Assembly: GCF_003234365.2 (NCBI RefSeq)
Contig: NZ_CP126260.1
Span: forward strand, 3,658,001 to 3,722,000
DNA: 64,000 nt
Direction: 5' to 3'
Source of the DNA: Curtobacterium sp. MCJR17_020
Lineage (GTDB): Bacteria > Actinomycetota > Actinomycetes > Actinomycetales > Microbacteriaceae
The notes under the pieces were generated by a model. The model saw only the letters and a program-made list of their open reading frames with translations, was not told the origin of the DNA and ran no database searches. Below are positions 30,296 through 38,127 of the stretch, in pieces (within the stretch, counting starts at the first letter, position 1; each line of letters starts with the position of its first letter). Position numbers and translations under genes: made by a program.

Positions 30296-30383
30296 GATAG
30301 CCGCCCGGACGATGCTGTCCCTCTCCACAGGGTGGCCGTCCCGACAGGCTCCACCATGGTCGACGACCGTAGGATGCACTTCC

Positions 30384-31016
30384 ATGGAGATCGCCCCCGC
30401 GCCCACCCTGACCGGCGACCGTGTGACGCTCGAGCCCCTGTCGCAGGAGCACGCGGACGACCTGCGGGCAGCGGTGACCGACGGCGATCTGTGGCGCACC
30501 TGGTACACCTCGGTGCCCGCGCCGGCCCAGGTCGAGGACGAGATCGACCGCCGCCTCGCCGAGCACGAGGCCGGCCGCATGGTGCCCTTCGCGGTGCGGG
30601 ACCGCCCGACCGGTCGCGTGGTCGGTTCGACGACCTTCATGAACATCGACCCGGGCAACCGGCACGTCGAGATCGGCAGCACCTTCCTGGCGAAGTCGGC
30701 GCAGCGGTCGGGCATCAACACCGAGGCGAAGCTGCTGATGCTGTCCCACGCGTTCGAGGCCTGGCAGTGCATCGCGGTGGAGTTCCGCACGCACTGGCAC
30801 AACCACCAGTCCCGCGCCGCGATCGCCGGTCTGGGCGCCAAGCAGGACGGCGTGCTGCGGAACCACTCGATCGGCCGCGACGGCACGCTCCGCGACACCG
30901 TGGTGTTCTCGATCATCGCCTCGGAGTGGCCGGCGGTCCGGCTGTCCCTGGCCGAGCGGCTCCGGCGGCACGACCGCGCCGAGGGGTCGCGCCGCCGGTC
31001 CGCCCGGCACGCCTGA
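30384..31016 (+). CDS. RimJ/RimL-type GNAT N-acetyltransferase
   Basis: A 210-residue protein starting TLTGDRVTLEPLSQEHADDL, the typical opening of this subgroup. VGSTTFMNIDPGNRHVEIGS and the acetyl-CoA region (AQRSGINTEAKLLMLSHAFE) follow. RimJ/RimL relatives acetylate N-termini of ribosomal proteins or small amines; the substrate here is unknown. The C-terminal 20 residues are Arg-rich. It is convergent with the carbonic anhydrase gene, with only 3 bp between the stops. Confidence 0.88.
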   Translation: MEIAPAPTLTGDRVTLEPLSQEHADDLRAAVTDGDLWRTWYTSVPAPAQVEDEIDRRLAEHEAGRMVPFAVRDRPTGRVVGSTTFMNIDPGNRHVEIGSTFLAKSAQRSGINTEAKLLMLSHAFEAWQCIAVEFRTHWHNHQSRAAIAGLGAKQDGVLRNHSIGRDGTLRDTVVFSIIASEWPAVRLSLAERLRRHDRAEGSRRRSARHA

Positions 31017-31019
31017 CCG

Positions 31020-31784
31020 TCAGAGCGTGTGACGGACCGTCCGGTCGCCCAGTGGCTGGACCGGACGCGCGTTCTCGACGTGCGCTGCCTCGAGGTCGGC
31101 GAGCTGGTCGGCGCCGAGCTCGATCGGGTCCTCGAGCACGATCCACCGCACCCCCTCGGTGCACGGCGGCGTGGTGAGCGAGCCCTCGTAGGTCGCGAAG
31201 GAGCGCGACGCAGGCAGCATCGCCTCGACGTCCACGGTGCTCTCGCGACCCGCCCCTGCCGTCGCCCCGGCGAGGTAGCTCTCGTACGCCGGGTTGTGCG
31301 CGCCCCGCTCGGCGAGGACCCCGACGACGGTCAGGGCTCCGCGGTCGTCGGCGTGCACGAAGTGGAACTCCGCGTCGGCCGGCTCGCCGTCGACGGTGTG
31401 CTCCGAGCCCGCGTGGAAGTGCATCTGGACCAGGTCGAGTTCCTCGCCGGCGACGGTCGTCGAGGCGCCGTCGTCAGCGGTGAACTGCACGGTGTGCCCG
31501 TTGTCCGCCGTCAGCCCCCGGACAGCACCCGAGCCCACGAGGTCGAGGTCGGCGCCACCGCGAGCTGCCGGCAGGTCGATCGGGGACTGCCGCTCGCCGG
31601 TGCCGCAGGTGCCGTACTCGTCAGCGAGAGCGCCCCAGCGCTCCGGTGACCCGGCGCCCTCGTACGACCACGACGTGCCGGCGTCGTGCGGGTCGGCCTC
31701 GGGAGGTGTTCCGGCCGCGCAGCCGGCGAGGAGGAGGACGGCTGGGGCGGCGAGCAGGGGGAGGCGGTGGTGAGTGGTTCGCAT
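31020..31784 (-). CDS. Alpha-type carbonic anhydrase, lipoprotein
   Basis: A 254-residue secreted enzyme that hydrates CO2. The signal peptide ends in a lipobox (AVLLLAGCAAG), so it should be tethered to the outer face of the membrane. The family signatures are all present: RQSPIDL, the zinc ligands in QMHFHAGSEHTVDG, then EFHFVHA, and LTTPPCTEGVRW. ATG 31784 starts the signal peptide; an upstream ATG at 31814 lies within the divergent promoter region. Confidence 0.93.
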   Translation of the reverse strand: MRTTHHRLPLLAAPAVLLLAGCAAGTPPEADPHDAGTSWSYEGAGSPERWGALADEYGTCGTGERQSPIDLPAARGGADLDLVGSGAVRGLTADNGHTVQFTADDGASTTVAGEELDLVQMHFHAGSEHTVDGEPADAEFHFVHADDRGALTVVGVLAERGAHNPAYESYLAGATAGAGRESTVDVEAMLPASRSFATYEGSLTTPPCTEGVRWIVLEDPIELGADQLADLEAAHVENARPVQPLGDRTVRHTL

Positions 31785-31789
31785 GCTGT

Positions 31790-31829
31790 CCACACTCACA
31801 TACTCGTATTTCACATTTGCCGAGTGTGG
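31790..31829. promoter_or_regulatory. Inverted repeat flanking a divergent promoter region
   Basis: CCACACTC (31790-31797) and GAGTGTGG (31822-31829) are perfect inverted arms around an AT-rich core between the carbonic anhydrase gene and the divergent gene at 31859. They may be sites for a shared regulator. Confidence 0.4.
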
Positions 31830-31858
31830 TCGTCAGCCGCGAGCGTAGGGTCCTGGGC

Positions 31859-32341
31859 ATGCACGTCGGCATCCGGATCGTCCTCGATGCGCCGGTCGAC
31901 GCCGTGCGCGATGCCCTGCTGTCCCCGTCCGTGATGGTCGCGGTGACGAAGCCGTTCCTGGTGTACCGCTCGCGCAGCCCCGAGGGGTTCCCGGAGCGGT
32001 GGGAACCGGGGCACCCGCACCCGATCACCGCGAGTGCGTTCGGCCTGCTTCCGAGCGGCGACACGCACGTCGACCTCGACCTGTACGAGATCGACGGCGT
32101 CCCCGTGCAGCGTGACAACGGCGGCGGCACGAGCGGGCTGTTCGGCCGCATGACGATGCGCCACCGGATGGCGGTCGCGCCGGCTCCTGGCGACCGGACG
32201 CTGCTCATCGACCGCCTGACCTACCGGATGCGGCCGTGGGCCCTCGGCGCACTGCTGTGGCCGGGGATGTGGGTCATCTGGCAGTGGCGGGCGTACCGGA
32301 TGCGTGCGCTCGCGCCCACCTGGCGGACGGATGCTGCCTGA
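31859..32341 (+). CDS. SRPBCC-like (START-fold) protein
   Basis: A 160-residue protein. It begins MHVGIRIVLDAPVDAVRDALLSP, the usual first strand and helix of a polyketide-cyclase/SRPBCC fold. It then has HVDLDLYEIDGVPV and ends with a WPGMWVIWQWRAYRM helix. Such proteins bind hydrophobic ligands; none can be named. ATG 31859 is the natural start. It is divergent from the carbonic anhydrase gene, 74 bp away. Confidence 0.65.
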   Translation: MHVGIRIVLDAPVDAVRDALLSPSVMVAVTKPFLVYRSRSPEGFPERWEPGHPHPITASAFGLLPSGDTHVDLDLYEIDGVPVQRDNGGGTSGLFGRMTMRHRMAVAPAPGDRTLLIDRLTYRMRPWALGALLWPGMWVIWQWRAYRMRALAPTWRTDAA

Positions 32342-32352
32342 CCGAGGCGAGT

Positions 32353-32363
32353 CGGGCCTCCCG
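32353..32363 (-). repeat. Dispersed motif CGGGAGGCCCG (single copy)
   Basis: The reverse complement is on the plus strand, in the 53-bp gap between the SRPBCC-like gene and the DUF1684 gene. It is one of nine copies in the window. Confidence 0.6.
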
Positions 32364-32394
32364 TCCACCGCGGAGCGGGCGTAGCCTCGACCAC

Positions 32395-33045
32395 GTGAGC
32401 CAGACGCGCCCCCAGGAGCCGACGACCGACGACCGTGTGCGCAGCACGCTGGCGACCGTGGACTGGCGGCGCATGACGTTCGACCTGTACCGCCGTGTCC
32501 GTGCGACGCCGGACCCCCAGACGGCGCACGCACTGTGGCGGGAGACCCGCGACGCGATGTTCGCGGAGCACCCCGCGTCGCCGCTCCTGGACGAGGACGC
32601 CCGCGACTTCGAGTCGCTGCCCGTTCCGGACTACGACCCCGCCTGGCGGTTCCAGATGCCCATCGAACCGGCCGAGCCCGCCGAGTTCGACTACGAGACC
32701 GGAACCGACGGCACCGTGCACTTCGACCGCCTCGGCGTCGTGACGGTCCCGGGCGTCGGGACGCTCGACGTCTGGTCGCACGGCGGCTACGCGGGCGGGC
32801 TGTTCGTCCCCGTGAAGGACTCCAGCGCCGGCAAGGCCCGCGGCACGTACGGCGGCGGACGCTACCTGCTCGACACCATCAAGGGTTCGGACCTGGGCGG
32901 CGACGACGCCGACTCGCTCGTGCTGGACTTCAACTTCGCGTACAACCCGTCGTGCGCGTACGACCCGGCGTGGGCGTGTCCGCTCGCGCCTCCGGGCAAC
33001 ACCGTGCCGGTGCCGATCCCGGTCGGCGAGCAGTACGACTTCTAG
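32395..33045 (+). CDS. DUF1684-family protein
   Basis: A 216-residue protein. The signature of the family is at the C-terminus: LDFNFAYNPSCAYDPAWACP, followed by APPGNTVPVPIPVGE. The beta-rich middle part has FVPVKDSSAGKARGTYGGGR. The function is unknown; the conserved Cys, Tyr and Pro residues suggest a binding site. GTG 32395 is used, since the frame upstream is antisense to nothing conserved. It is followed 10 bp later by a GntR-type regulator on the same strand. Confidence 0.85.
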   Translation: MSQTRPQEPTTDDRVRSTLATVDWRRMTFDLYRRVRATPDPQTAHALWRETRDAMFAEHPASPLLDEDARDFESLPVPDYDPAWRFQMPIEPAEPAEFDYETGTDGTVHFDRLGVVTVPGVGTLDVWSHGGYAGGLFVPVKDSSAGKARGTYGGGRYLLDTIKGSDLGGDDADSLVLDFNFAYNPSCAYDPAWACPLAPPGNTVPVPIPVGEQYDF

Positions 33046-33055
33046 GGTGGAACGC

Positions 33056-33415
33056 ATGGCAGGACTGGTCGCACTCGACGCCGGCGGACGCGTGCCGCCC
33101 TTCGAGCAGGTCCGCTCGCAGATCGCGGCGCAGATCGGCGCGGGGTACCTCGTCGACGGCGAACGGCTGCCGAGCGTGCGGGGGCTGGCCGACGAGCTCG
33201 GGCTGGCGGCCGGCACGGTCGCGAAGGCCTACCAGCTGCTCGAGGAGGCCGGGCTCGTGCACACCGCGCGTGGTGCCGGTACTCGGGTGGTGCGGCCGGC
33301 CGAGGTGCCCGACGCGGTCGCCGACGCCGCACGTGCGCTCGCAGCCGCTGCCCGCGCGGCGGGTCTGTCGGCCGACCAGGCGGCCACCGCGCTCAAGGAC
33401 GCCTGGCCCGCGTAG
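33056..33415 (+). CDS. Small GntR/YtrA-type regulator
   Basis: A 119-residue regulator. It has a GntR winged helix (PPFEQVRSQIAAQIGAGYLV, GERLPSVRGLADELGLAAGT, KAYQLLEEAGLVHTARGAGT) and only a short helical tail, which is the YtrA layout. Such proteins dimerise through the tail and often control membrane or transport genes. ATG 33056 is preceded by AGGGTGG; a GTG 9 bp upstream has no good site. It forms a pair with the DUF1684 gene. Confidence 0.88.
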   Translation: MAGLVALDAGGRVPPFEQVRSQIAAQIGAGYLVDGERLPSVRGLADELGLAAGTVAKAYQLLEEAGLVHTARGAGTRVVRPAEVPDAVADAARALAAAARAAGLSADQAATALKDAWPA

Positions 33416-33448
33416 GCGCGGGGCTTCGGGGGCGTACCTGGTGCTTCC

Positions 33449-33485
33449 GGGCGTACCTGGTCGGAAGTTCCGGCCCGGTACGCCC
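33449..33485. terminator. Bidirectional hairpin between convergent genes
   Basis: GGGCGTACC at 33449 and GGTACGCCC ending at 33485 open an 18-bp imperfect stem that nearly closes. A direct copy of GGGCGTACCTGGT lies just before it (33430-33442). It separates the GntR gene from the GH114-like gene. Confidence 0.65.
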
Positions 33486-33528
33486 GATTCGACGTTCCAT
33501 CGCGGGCGTTCTGGGAAGGAACCCGCGC

Positions 33529-34362
33529 TCAGCAGTGCTCGAAGACGTAGGCGTCGTCCTTCGGGGTCACCAGGTCGCGGTCGCGCAGGATCGTCATGGC
33601 CGGGCGGCTCTTCAGCCCGCACACCGAGCCCCACGAGCGCTCGAGGGTGTCCGCGTACTCGATGTCGATGACCCGCTTGCCGTAGGCCTTCGTGTACGCC
33701 GAGCACTCCCGGTACTGCACGCACTCCTCGGCCACGACGAAGTCGAACCCGGTCTGCTTCCGGCCGGAGGCCCCGAGCTGCGGCGTGTTCTTCTGCCCGA
33801 CGGCCAGGCCGTGGCGGTGCCCGGTGTCGACGAGTGACTTGGCGAGCGCCAGGTTGCCGGCGCGCGTGAGCCGCTTCCCGCTCCGGGTCCACGAGTCGAG
33901 GTTGTCGAACTCGACCGCGTCGAACCCGCGGTCGCCGCAGCGGGCGATGGACTTCGCGAGCACCTTCGTGATGAGCGCGCGCTTCGCCGCCGTCCGGGTG
34001 TCGAGGAGCATCTCGTCCGGCCAGCCCGGGTCGGACACCGGCTTGCCGGCCCGGTCGCGCAGGATCGCCGACGGGTACGACTTCGTCCACGTGCGGGCGG
34101 ACTCGGGCTGCGTCTGGAACCCGTTGACGTAGCAGATGTCGTACTTGCCCTTCGCGGCCTTCGCGGTGCTGTCCCGCTCGACGATCGTCACACCGGACGG
34201 CGGCGTGTAGGAGCCGCCGAGCTGGTAGTCCGGGCGCCCCGAGGTCGGCAGGTTGCGGTAGCTCGCCGCAGCGCTGGTCGGAGCAGCCTCGGCGCAGCCG
34301 GCCGTGCCGAGGACGGCCACCAGGGCCATCGCGGTGGTGATCAGGACGGTTCGCGTACGCAC
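33529..34362 (-). CDS. GH114-like endo-alpha-1,4-polygalactosaminidase-type lipoprotein
   Basis: A 277-residue exported protein. The lipobox is ALVAVLGTAGCAEA. The mature part has the TIM-barrel pattern of the GH114 family: YQLGGSYTPPSGVTIVERD, then YDICYVNGFQTQ, GFDAVEFDNLDSW (acidic catalytic region), GLAVGQKNTPQ and DFVVAEECVQY. These enzymes cleave galactosamine-rich exopolysaccharides, so it may act on biofilm or cell-surface polymers. GTG 34362 starts the signal peptide. It is convergent with the GntR gene. Confidence 0.85.
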   Translation of the reverse strand: MRTRTVLITTAMALVAVLGTAGCAEAAPTSAAASYRNLPTSGRPDYQLGGSYTPPSGVTIVERDSTAKAAKGKYDICYVNGFQTQPESARTWTKSYPSAILRDRAGKPVSDPGWPDEMLLDTRTAAKRALITKVLAKSIARCGDRGFDAVEFDNLDSWTRSGKRLTRAGNLALAKSLVDTGHRHGLAVGQKNTPQLGASGRKQTGFDFVVAEECVQYRECSAYTKAYGKRVIDIEYADTLERSWGSVCGLKSRPAMTILRDRDLVTPKDDAYVFEHC

Positions 34363-34424
34363 CCGGGAATCCTCGCATGCGCACGGCGAACGGACCGGTC
34401 CTGGGTTCTGCGGGGTCCACACGC

Positions 34425-34650
34425 TATGCTGGTGGTACTCGAGACGCCGATCGTCTCGTGCGTCGTACGGACGCCCCGAACTCCCGACCACGTTCCACTG
34501 ATCCTCTGGTCGATGATCGAGCACCTCCCGAAGGTGCCCAGGCTTCTCTGCTGCGGCGACTGCGCCAGCCACCTCTGTTGGCGCGCATCCCGCCCGCGCG
34601 CTGCCTCAGAGCGCGCCCACAGCCGGTCTCATCCGGCTCGAAAGGTCACC
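34425..34650 (+). promoter_or_regulatory. Structured 5' leader of the DEAD-box helicase gene
   Basis: TATGCT (34425-34430) is a probable -10, giving a leader of about 214 bases with no gene. It holds four hairpins: CGAGACG-N5-CGTCTCG (34440-34458), a TGCGCCA/TGGCGC stem (34561-34587), GCGCGC-N9-GCGCGC (34596-34616) and AGCCGG-N6-CCGGCT (34621-34638). The last ends 2 bases before the AAAGG ribosome site. Such leaders are usual for cold-induced helicase mRNAs; regulation here is inferred. Confidence 0.5.
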
Positions 34651-36258
34651 ATGACCACCAATGACCTCCGTTTCTCCGACCTCGGCGTCCCCGCGCCGAT
34701 GGTCGCCGTCCTCGCCGACCAGGGCAAGGAGACCGCGTTCCCGATCCAGGAGGACACGCTCCCCGACTCCCTGCAGGGCAAGGACGTCCTCGGCCGCGGC
34801 CGCACCGGCTCCGGCAAGACGATCGCGTTCGCGATCCCGCTCGTCGCCCGCCTCGCCGCCAGTGGCCGCAAGCGCCGCGCCGGCCGCCCGCGCGCCCTGG
34901 TGCTCGCCCCCACCCGTGAGCTCGCGACCCAGATCGACGTCGCCCTCGCCCCGCTCGCGAAGGCCATGGGCCTCAACACCACGACCATCTTCGGTGGCGT
35001 CGGACAGGGCCGTCAGGTCGACGCCCTGCGCGGCGGCGTGGACGTCGTCGTGGCGTGCCCTGGCCGTCTCGCCGACCTCATGCAGCAGGGCCACGTCAAC
35101 CTCGGTGACATCGAGGTGACGGTCCTCGACGAGGCCGACCACATGGCCGACATGGGCTTCCTGCCCGGCGTGACCAAGATCATGCAGGCGACGCCCGAGC
35201 AGGGGCAGCGTCTGCTGTTCTCCGCCACGCTCGACAACGGCGTGGACAAACTCGTCAAGAAGTTCCTGCACAACCCGGTGATGCACTCCGTCGACGAGGC
35301 GAACAGCCCCGTCGAGGCGATGACCCACCACCTGTTCGAGGTCGCCGACGCCGACGCGAAGAAGCACCTCGTGAGCACCCTCGCCTCGGGCAACGGTCGC
35401 CGCATCCTCTTCATGCGCACCAAGCACCACGCCAAGCGCCTCGCCAAGCAGCTCAGCAGCCAGGGGATCCCGGCCGTCGACCTGCAGGGCAACCTGTCGC
35501 AGGGCGCCCGTGAGCGGAACCTGGCGAAGTTCTCGTCCGGCGAGGCCCTCGTCCTCGTCGCCACCGACGTCGCCGCCCGTGGTGTGCACGTCGACAACGT
35601 CGAGCTCGTCGTGCACGTCGACCCGCCCACCGAGCACAAGGCGTACCTGCACCGCTCGGGCCGCACCGCCCGTGCCGGTTCGTCCGGTGACGTCGTCACG
35701 GTGACGATGCCCGCCGAGCGTCGCGACGTCGCGCAGATGATGCGTGCCGCAGCGATCAAGGTCACCCCGCAGCAGGTCACCGCGACCTCGCCGGCGGTCA
35801 CCACGCTCGTCGGCGAGGTCGCCCCGATCCGCCACGTCGCCGAGGACCAGCCCGCGCAGCAGCAGCGTCAGCCGAAGCAGCGCTCCGCCGATTCCGCCGG
35901 TGACCGTGGTCGTCGTGGTCGCGGCGGCCGTCCGGGAGGCTCGGGTCAGCCCGCGCGTGCCGGCTCGGCTTCCGAGTCCGTCGGTTCGGCCGGGGGCCGT
36001 CAGGGCCGTCCGGCTCGCGGCGCACGTTCCGAGGGCACCGGGCGCTCCGCCGCCGCGAGCGCGGGCTCGACGGGTGGTCGCCGCAGCGGCGGCAGCCGTC
36101 GCGCCGGCAGCGACACCGTGCGCGGTGGGTCCTCTGCCGTATGGTCCTCGGACGGTGGCTACGCCGCGGGCCGTGGAGCCGGCCAGGAGTCGGGCGGGGG
36201 CCGTCGTGGCTCGTCGCGCCGTGCCTCCCGTCCGGCCGGCGCTGCCGACCGCCACTGA
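34651..36258 (+). CDS. DEAD-box RNA helicase
   Basis: A 535-residue helicase. The Q motif is in AFPIQEDTLP. Motif I is GRTGSGKT, Ia APTRELATQI, II VLDEADHMADMG, III FSATLD, V ATDVAARGVHVDNVELVVHVD and VI HRSGRTARAG. After about residue 400 comes an Arg/Gly/Ser-rich tail, typical of RNA-binding C-termini in cold-shock helicases. It would unwind structured RNA in ribosome assembly or mRNA decay. ATG 34651 follows AAAGG. The gene has a long folded leader of its own. Confidence 0.95.
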   Translation: MTTNDLRFSDLGVPAPMVAVLADQGKETAFPIQEDTLPDSLQGKDVLGRGRTGSGKTIAFAIPLVARLAASGRKRRAGRPRALVLAPTRELATQIDVALAPLAKAMGLNTTTIFGGVGQGRQVDALRGGVDVVVACPGRLADLMQQGHVNLGDIEVTVLDEADHMADMGFLPGVTKIMQATPEQGQRLLFSATLDNGVDKLVKKFLHNPVMHSVDEANSPVEAMTHHLFEVADADAKKHLVSTLASGNGRRILFMRTKHHAKRLAKQLSSQGIPAVDLQGNLSQGARERNLAKFSSGEALVLVATDVAARGVHVDNVELVVHVDPPTEHKAYLHRSGRTARAGSSGDVVTVTMPAERRDVAQMMRAAAIKVTPQQVTATSPAVTTLVGEVAPIRHVAEDQPAQQQRQPKQRSADSAGDRGRRGRGGRPGGSGQPARAGSASESVGSAGGRQGRPARGARSEGTGRSAAASAGSTGGRRSGGSRRAGSDTVRGGSSAVWSSDGGYAAGRGAGQESGGGRRGSSRRASRPAGAADRH

Positions 36259-36401
36259 CCTGTCGACCCGGCCCGCGCTGACCAGCGGGGGACAACCTTG
36301 GCGGCGCCTGCGAAGCGGGCGCCCCCGGGGCGTAGGTTCTCCTTCACCGGATGCCGCGCAAGCGGCTGACGGGGAAACGTCCGCTGTTGGAAGGAGTGCC
36401 T

Positions 36402-36611
36402 ATGGCTGGGATCGAAGACATCAAGAACGCCGCTGAGAAGGCGGCAGGCAAGGTCAAGGAGGCCGTCGGGAACGCGACGGACAACGACCACCTCAAGGCT
36501 GAGGGCAAGACCGATCAGGTCAAGGCCGACACCAAGCAGGCGGGTACGAACGTCAAGGACGCCGCTTCCGGCGTCGCCGACAGCCTCAAGAGCGACCGCG
36601 ACACGAAGTAA
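36402..36611 (+). CDS. CsbD-family stress protein
   Basis: A 69-residue hydrophilic helical protein (MAGIEDIKNAAEKAAGKVKE, DHLKAEGKTDQVKAD). It is the CsbD pattern, made under general stress in Bacillus and common in actinobacteria. The function is unknown. ATG 36402 has AAGGAG upstream. It ends at a perfect palindromic terminator. Confidence 0.9.
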   Translation: MAGIEDIKNAAEKAAGKVKEAVGNATDNDHLKAEGKTDQVKADTKQAGTNVKDAASGVADSLKSDRDTK

Positions 36612-36634
36612 CAAGCCGGTCAAGCACCGCGCTG

Positions 36635-36670
36635 CGAAGCCCCCGGATCCGATCGGATCCGGGGGCTTCG
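36635..36670. terminator. Perfect 36-bp palindromic terminator
   Basis: CGAAGCCCCCGGATCCGA is followed directly by its exact reverse complement. It lies 23 bp after csbD and 70 bp after the end of the convergent NUDIX gene. It would work in both directions. Confidence 0.8.
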
Positions 36671-36680
36671 TCGTGTTCAG

Positions 36681-36725
36681 GTGCTTCGTGTCCGGGTGCT
36701 TCGTGTCCGGGTGCTTTGTGTCCGG
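36681..36725. repeat. Three 15-bp direct repeats
   Basis: GTGCTTCGTGTCCGG occurs twice and GTGCTTTGTGTCCGG once, with no spacing. They lie between the terminator and the stop of the NUDIX gene and encode nothing in the called genes. Confidence 0.85.
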
Positions 36726-36740
36726 GCTCCGGGCCGGTCG

Positions 36741-37283
36741 CTACATGAGCGCGCCGACCGACGCGAGGCCCGCGCGCAGCAGGGCGCCGCGGCCACCCTC
36801 CATGTCGTCGGCGACGCCGTCCGACGCGGCTTCCATCGGGGTCATCCAGGTGAGCTCGAGGGCGTCCTGCCGGGGCTCGCACGTGCCCGTCACCGGGACG
36901 ACGTAGGCCAGGGAGATCGCGTGCTGCCGCTCGTCGGTGTACACCGAGGCGCCGGGCAGCGGGAAGTACTCGGCGACCGTGAACGGCGTCGGGCTCGAGG
37001 GCAGCTGCGGGAACGCCATCGGGCCGAGGTCCTTCTCGAGGTGACGGAAGAGCGCCGTGCGGATGGACTCGCCGAACATCACGCGACCGGACACCAGGGT
37101 GCGGACGATCGAGCCACTCGGGGCCACGCGCAGGAGCACCCCGACCTCGGTCACGACGCCGAGCCCGTCGGTGCGGACGGGGATCGCCTCGACGTAGCAG
37201 ATGGGGAGTCGACGACGCGCGTTGGCGAGTTCCTCGTCGGACAGCCAGCCGGAGTCGGGGTCGGGGGTTTGCAACGAGGCCAT
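36741..37283 (-). CDS. NUDIX-like protein (DUF4916 type)
   Basis: A 180-residue protein. It has the general NUDIX layout (VGVLLRVAPSGSIVRTLVSG, then GESIRTALFRHLEKDLGPMA). The catalytic box is degenerate compared with GX5EX7REUXEEXGU, as in the DUF4916 subgroup. It ends in DALELTWMTPMEAASDG. Hydrolase activity is therefore not assured. ATG 37283 is the only good start. It is divergent from the esterase gene, 73 bp away. Confidence 0.8.
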   Translation of the reverse strand: MASLQTPDPDSGWLSDEELANARRRLPICYVEAIPVRTDGLGVVTEVGVLLRVAPSGSIVRTLVSGRVMFGESIRTALFRHLEKDLGPMAFPQLPSSPTPFTVAEYFPLPGASVYTDERQHAISLAYVVPVTGTCEPRQDALELTWMTPMEAASDGVADDMEGGRGALLRAGLASVGALM

Positions 37284-37356
37284 GCACCGTGTCTACCAGG
37301 GACGGCGTCGAGTTCGGCGGAAGGCGCGGGACTTGGGGATGGTTAGCGTTGTCCAC

Positions 37357-37977
37357 ATGATCGATGCAGACCTGGTGCAGTGGACCCGTCCCGCGGAAGA
37401 ACGCGCAGGGACACCGCTGCTCGTGACCATGCACGGGGTGGGGTCGAACGAACGCGACCTGCTCGGACTCGCCCCCGCGCTGCCGGCGGCCTGGACGATG
37501 GCGTCACTGCGGGCACCGATGCCGTGGGGCCAGGGGTTCAGCTGGTACCCGCTCGGGACGCCGGGCTCCCCCGCACTCGAGCCCGTCGACGCCGCGGTCG
37601 CCGAGGTGCTCGCGTGGGTCGACTCCGTCGCCGCCGACCACCCGCGGATCGGGTTGCTCGGGTTCTCGCAGGGCGGGTCGATGGCGCTGCAGCTGCTGCG
37701 TGCACGGCCCGCAGCGTTCGCGTTCGCGGTGTCGCTGTCCGGGTTCGTGGTGCCGGGGGTGACGGACTCGCGTGACGTGGCCGTCGCCGCCGTCCGCCCG
37801 CGGGTGTTCCTCGGACACGGCGACCTCGACCCGGTGATCCCGGCCGAGGCCACCGCGCGGACGCAGGCGTGGGCGGCGGCGAACACCACCGTGACGGACC
37901 GGACGTACCAGGGCCTGCCGCACGCGGTGTCGGCAGCGGAGCTGTCGGACGTCGCGGCGTTCATGGACGGCGCGTAG
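37357..37977 (+). CDS. Alpha/beta-hydrolase esterase (phospholipase/carboxylesterase family)
   Basis: A 206-residue enzyme. It starts with TPLLVTMHGVGSNERDLLGL, the family oxyanion region. The nucleophile serine is in GLLGFSQGGSMAL, the Asp in GHGDLDPVIPAE and the His in GLPHAVSAAE, giving a full Ser-Asp-His triad. It would hydrolyse carboxyl esters or thioesters in the cytoplasm. ATG 37357 fits the family length. It is followed by a structured repeat and a terminator. Confidence 0.92.
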   Translation: MIDADLVQWTRPAEERAGTPLLVTMHGVGSNERDLLGLAPALPAAWTMASLRAPMPWGQGFSWYPLGTPGSPALEPVDAAVAEVLAWVDSVAADHPRIGLLGFSQGGSMALQLLRARPAAFAFAVSLSGFVVPGVTDSRDVAVAAVRPRVFLGHGDLDPVIPAEATARTQAWAAANTTVTDRTYQGLPHAVSAAELSDVAAFMDGA

Positions 37978-37982
37978 GAGCC

Positions 37983-38061
37983 CCGAGACTCGGGCTCGGC
38001 GACATCACTCGCGCTCGCGAGCGCGAGTGATGCCGCTCAGGCCGAGTCTCGCGGTGGGCGG
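37983..38061. repeat. Structured dispersed element, copy A
   Basis: The element begins 6 bp after the esterase stop. It is framed by CCGAGACTCG and CCGAGTCTCG and contains a perfect 30-bp palindrome (38003-38032, arm CATCACTCGCGCTCG). It aligns nearly end to end with copy B at 55364-55441. Confidence 0.75.
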
Positions 38062-38074
38062 GACCAGACGATCG

Positions 38075-38112
38075 ACGGGAGGCACGGTGCCAGCTGGCAC
38101 CGTGCCTCCCGT
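38075..38112. terminator. Perfect 38-bp palindromic terminator
   Basis: ACGGGAGGCACGGTGCCAG is followed directly by its exact reverse complement. It lies between the convergent esterase and PadR genes and 13 bp after repeat copy A. Confidence 0.8.
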
Positions 38113-38127
38113 TCGTGGGTTCCGACG

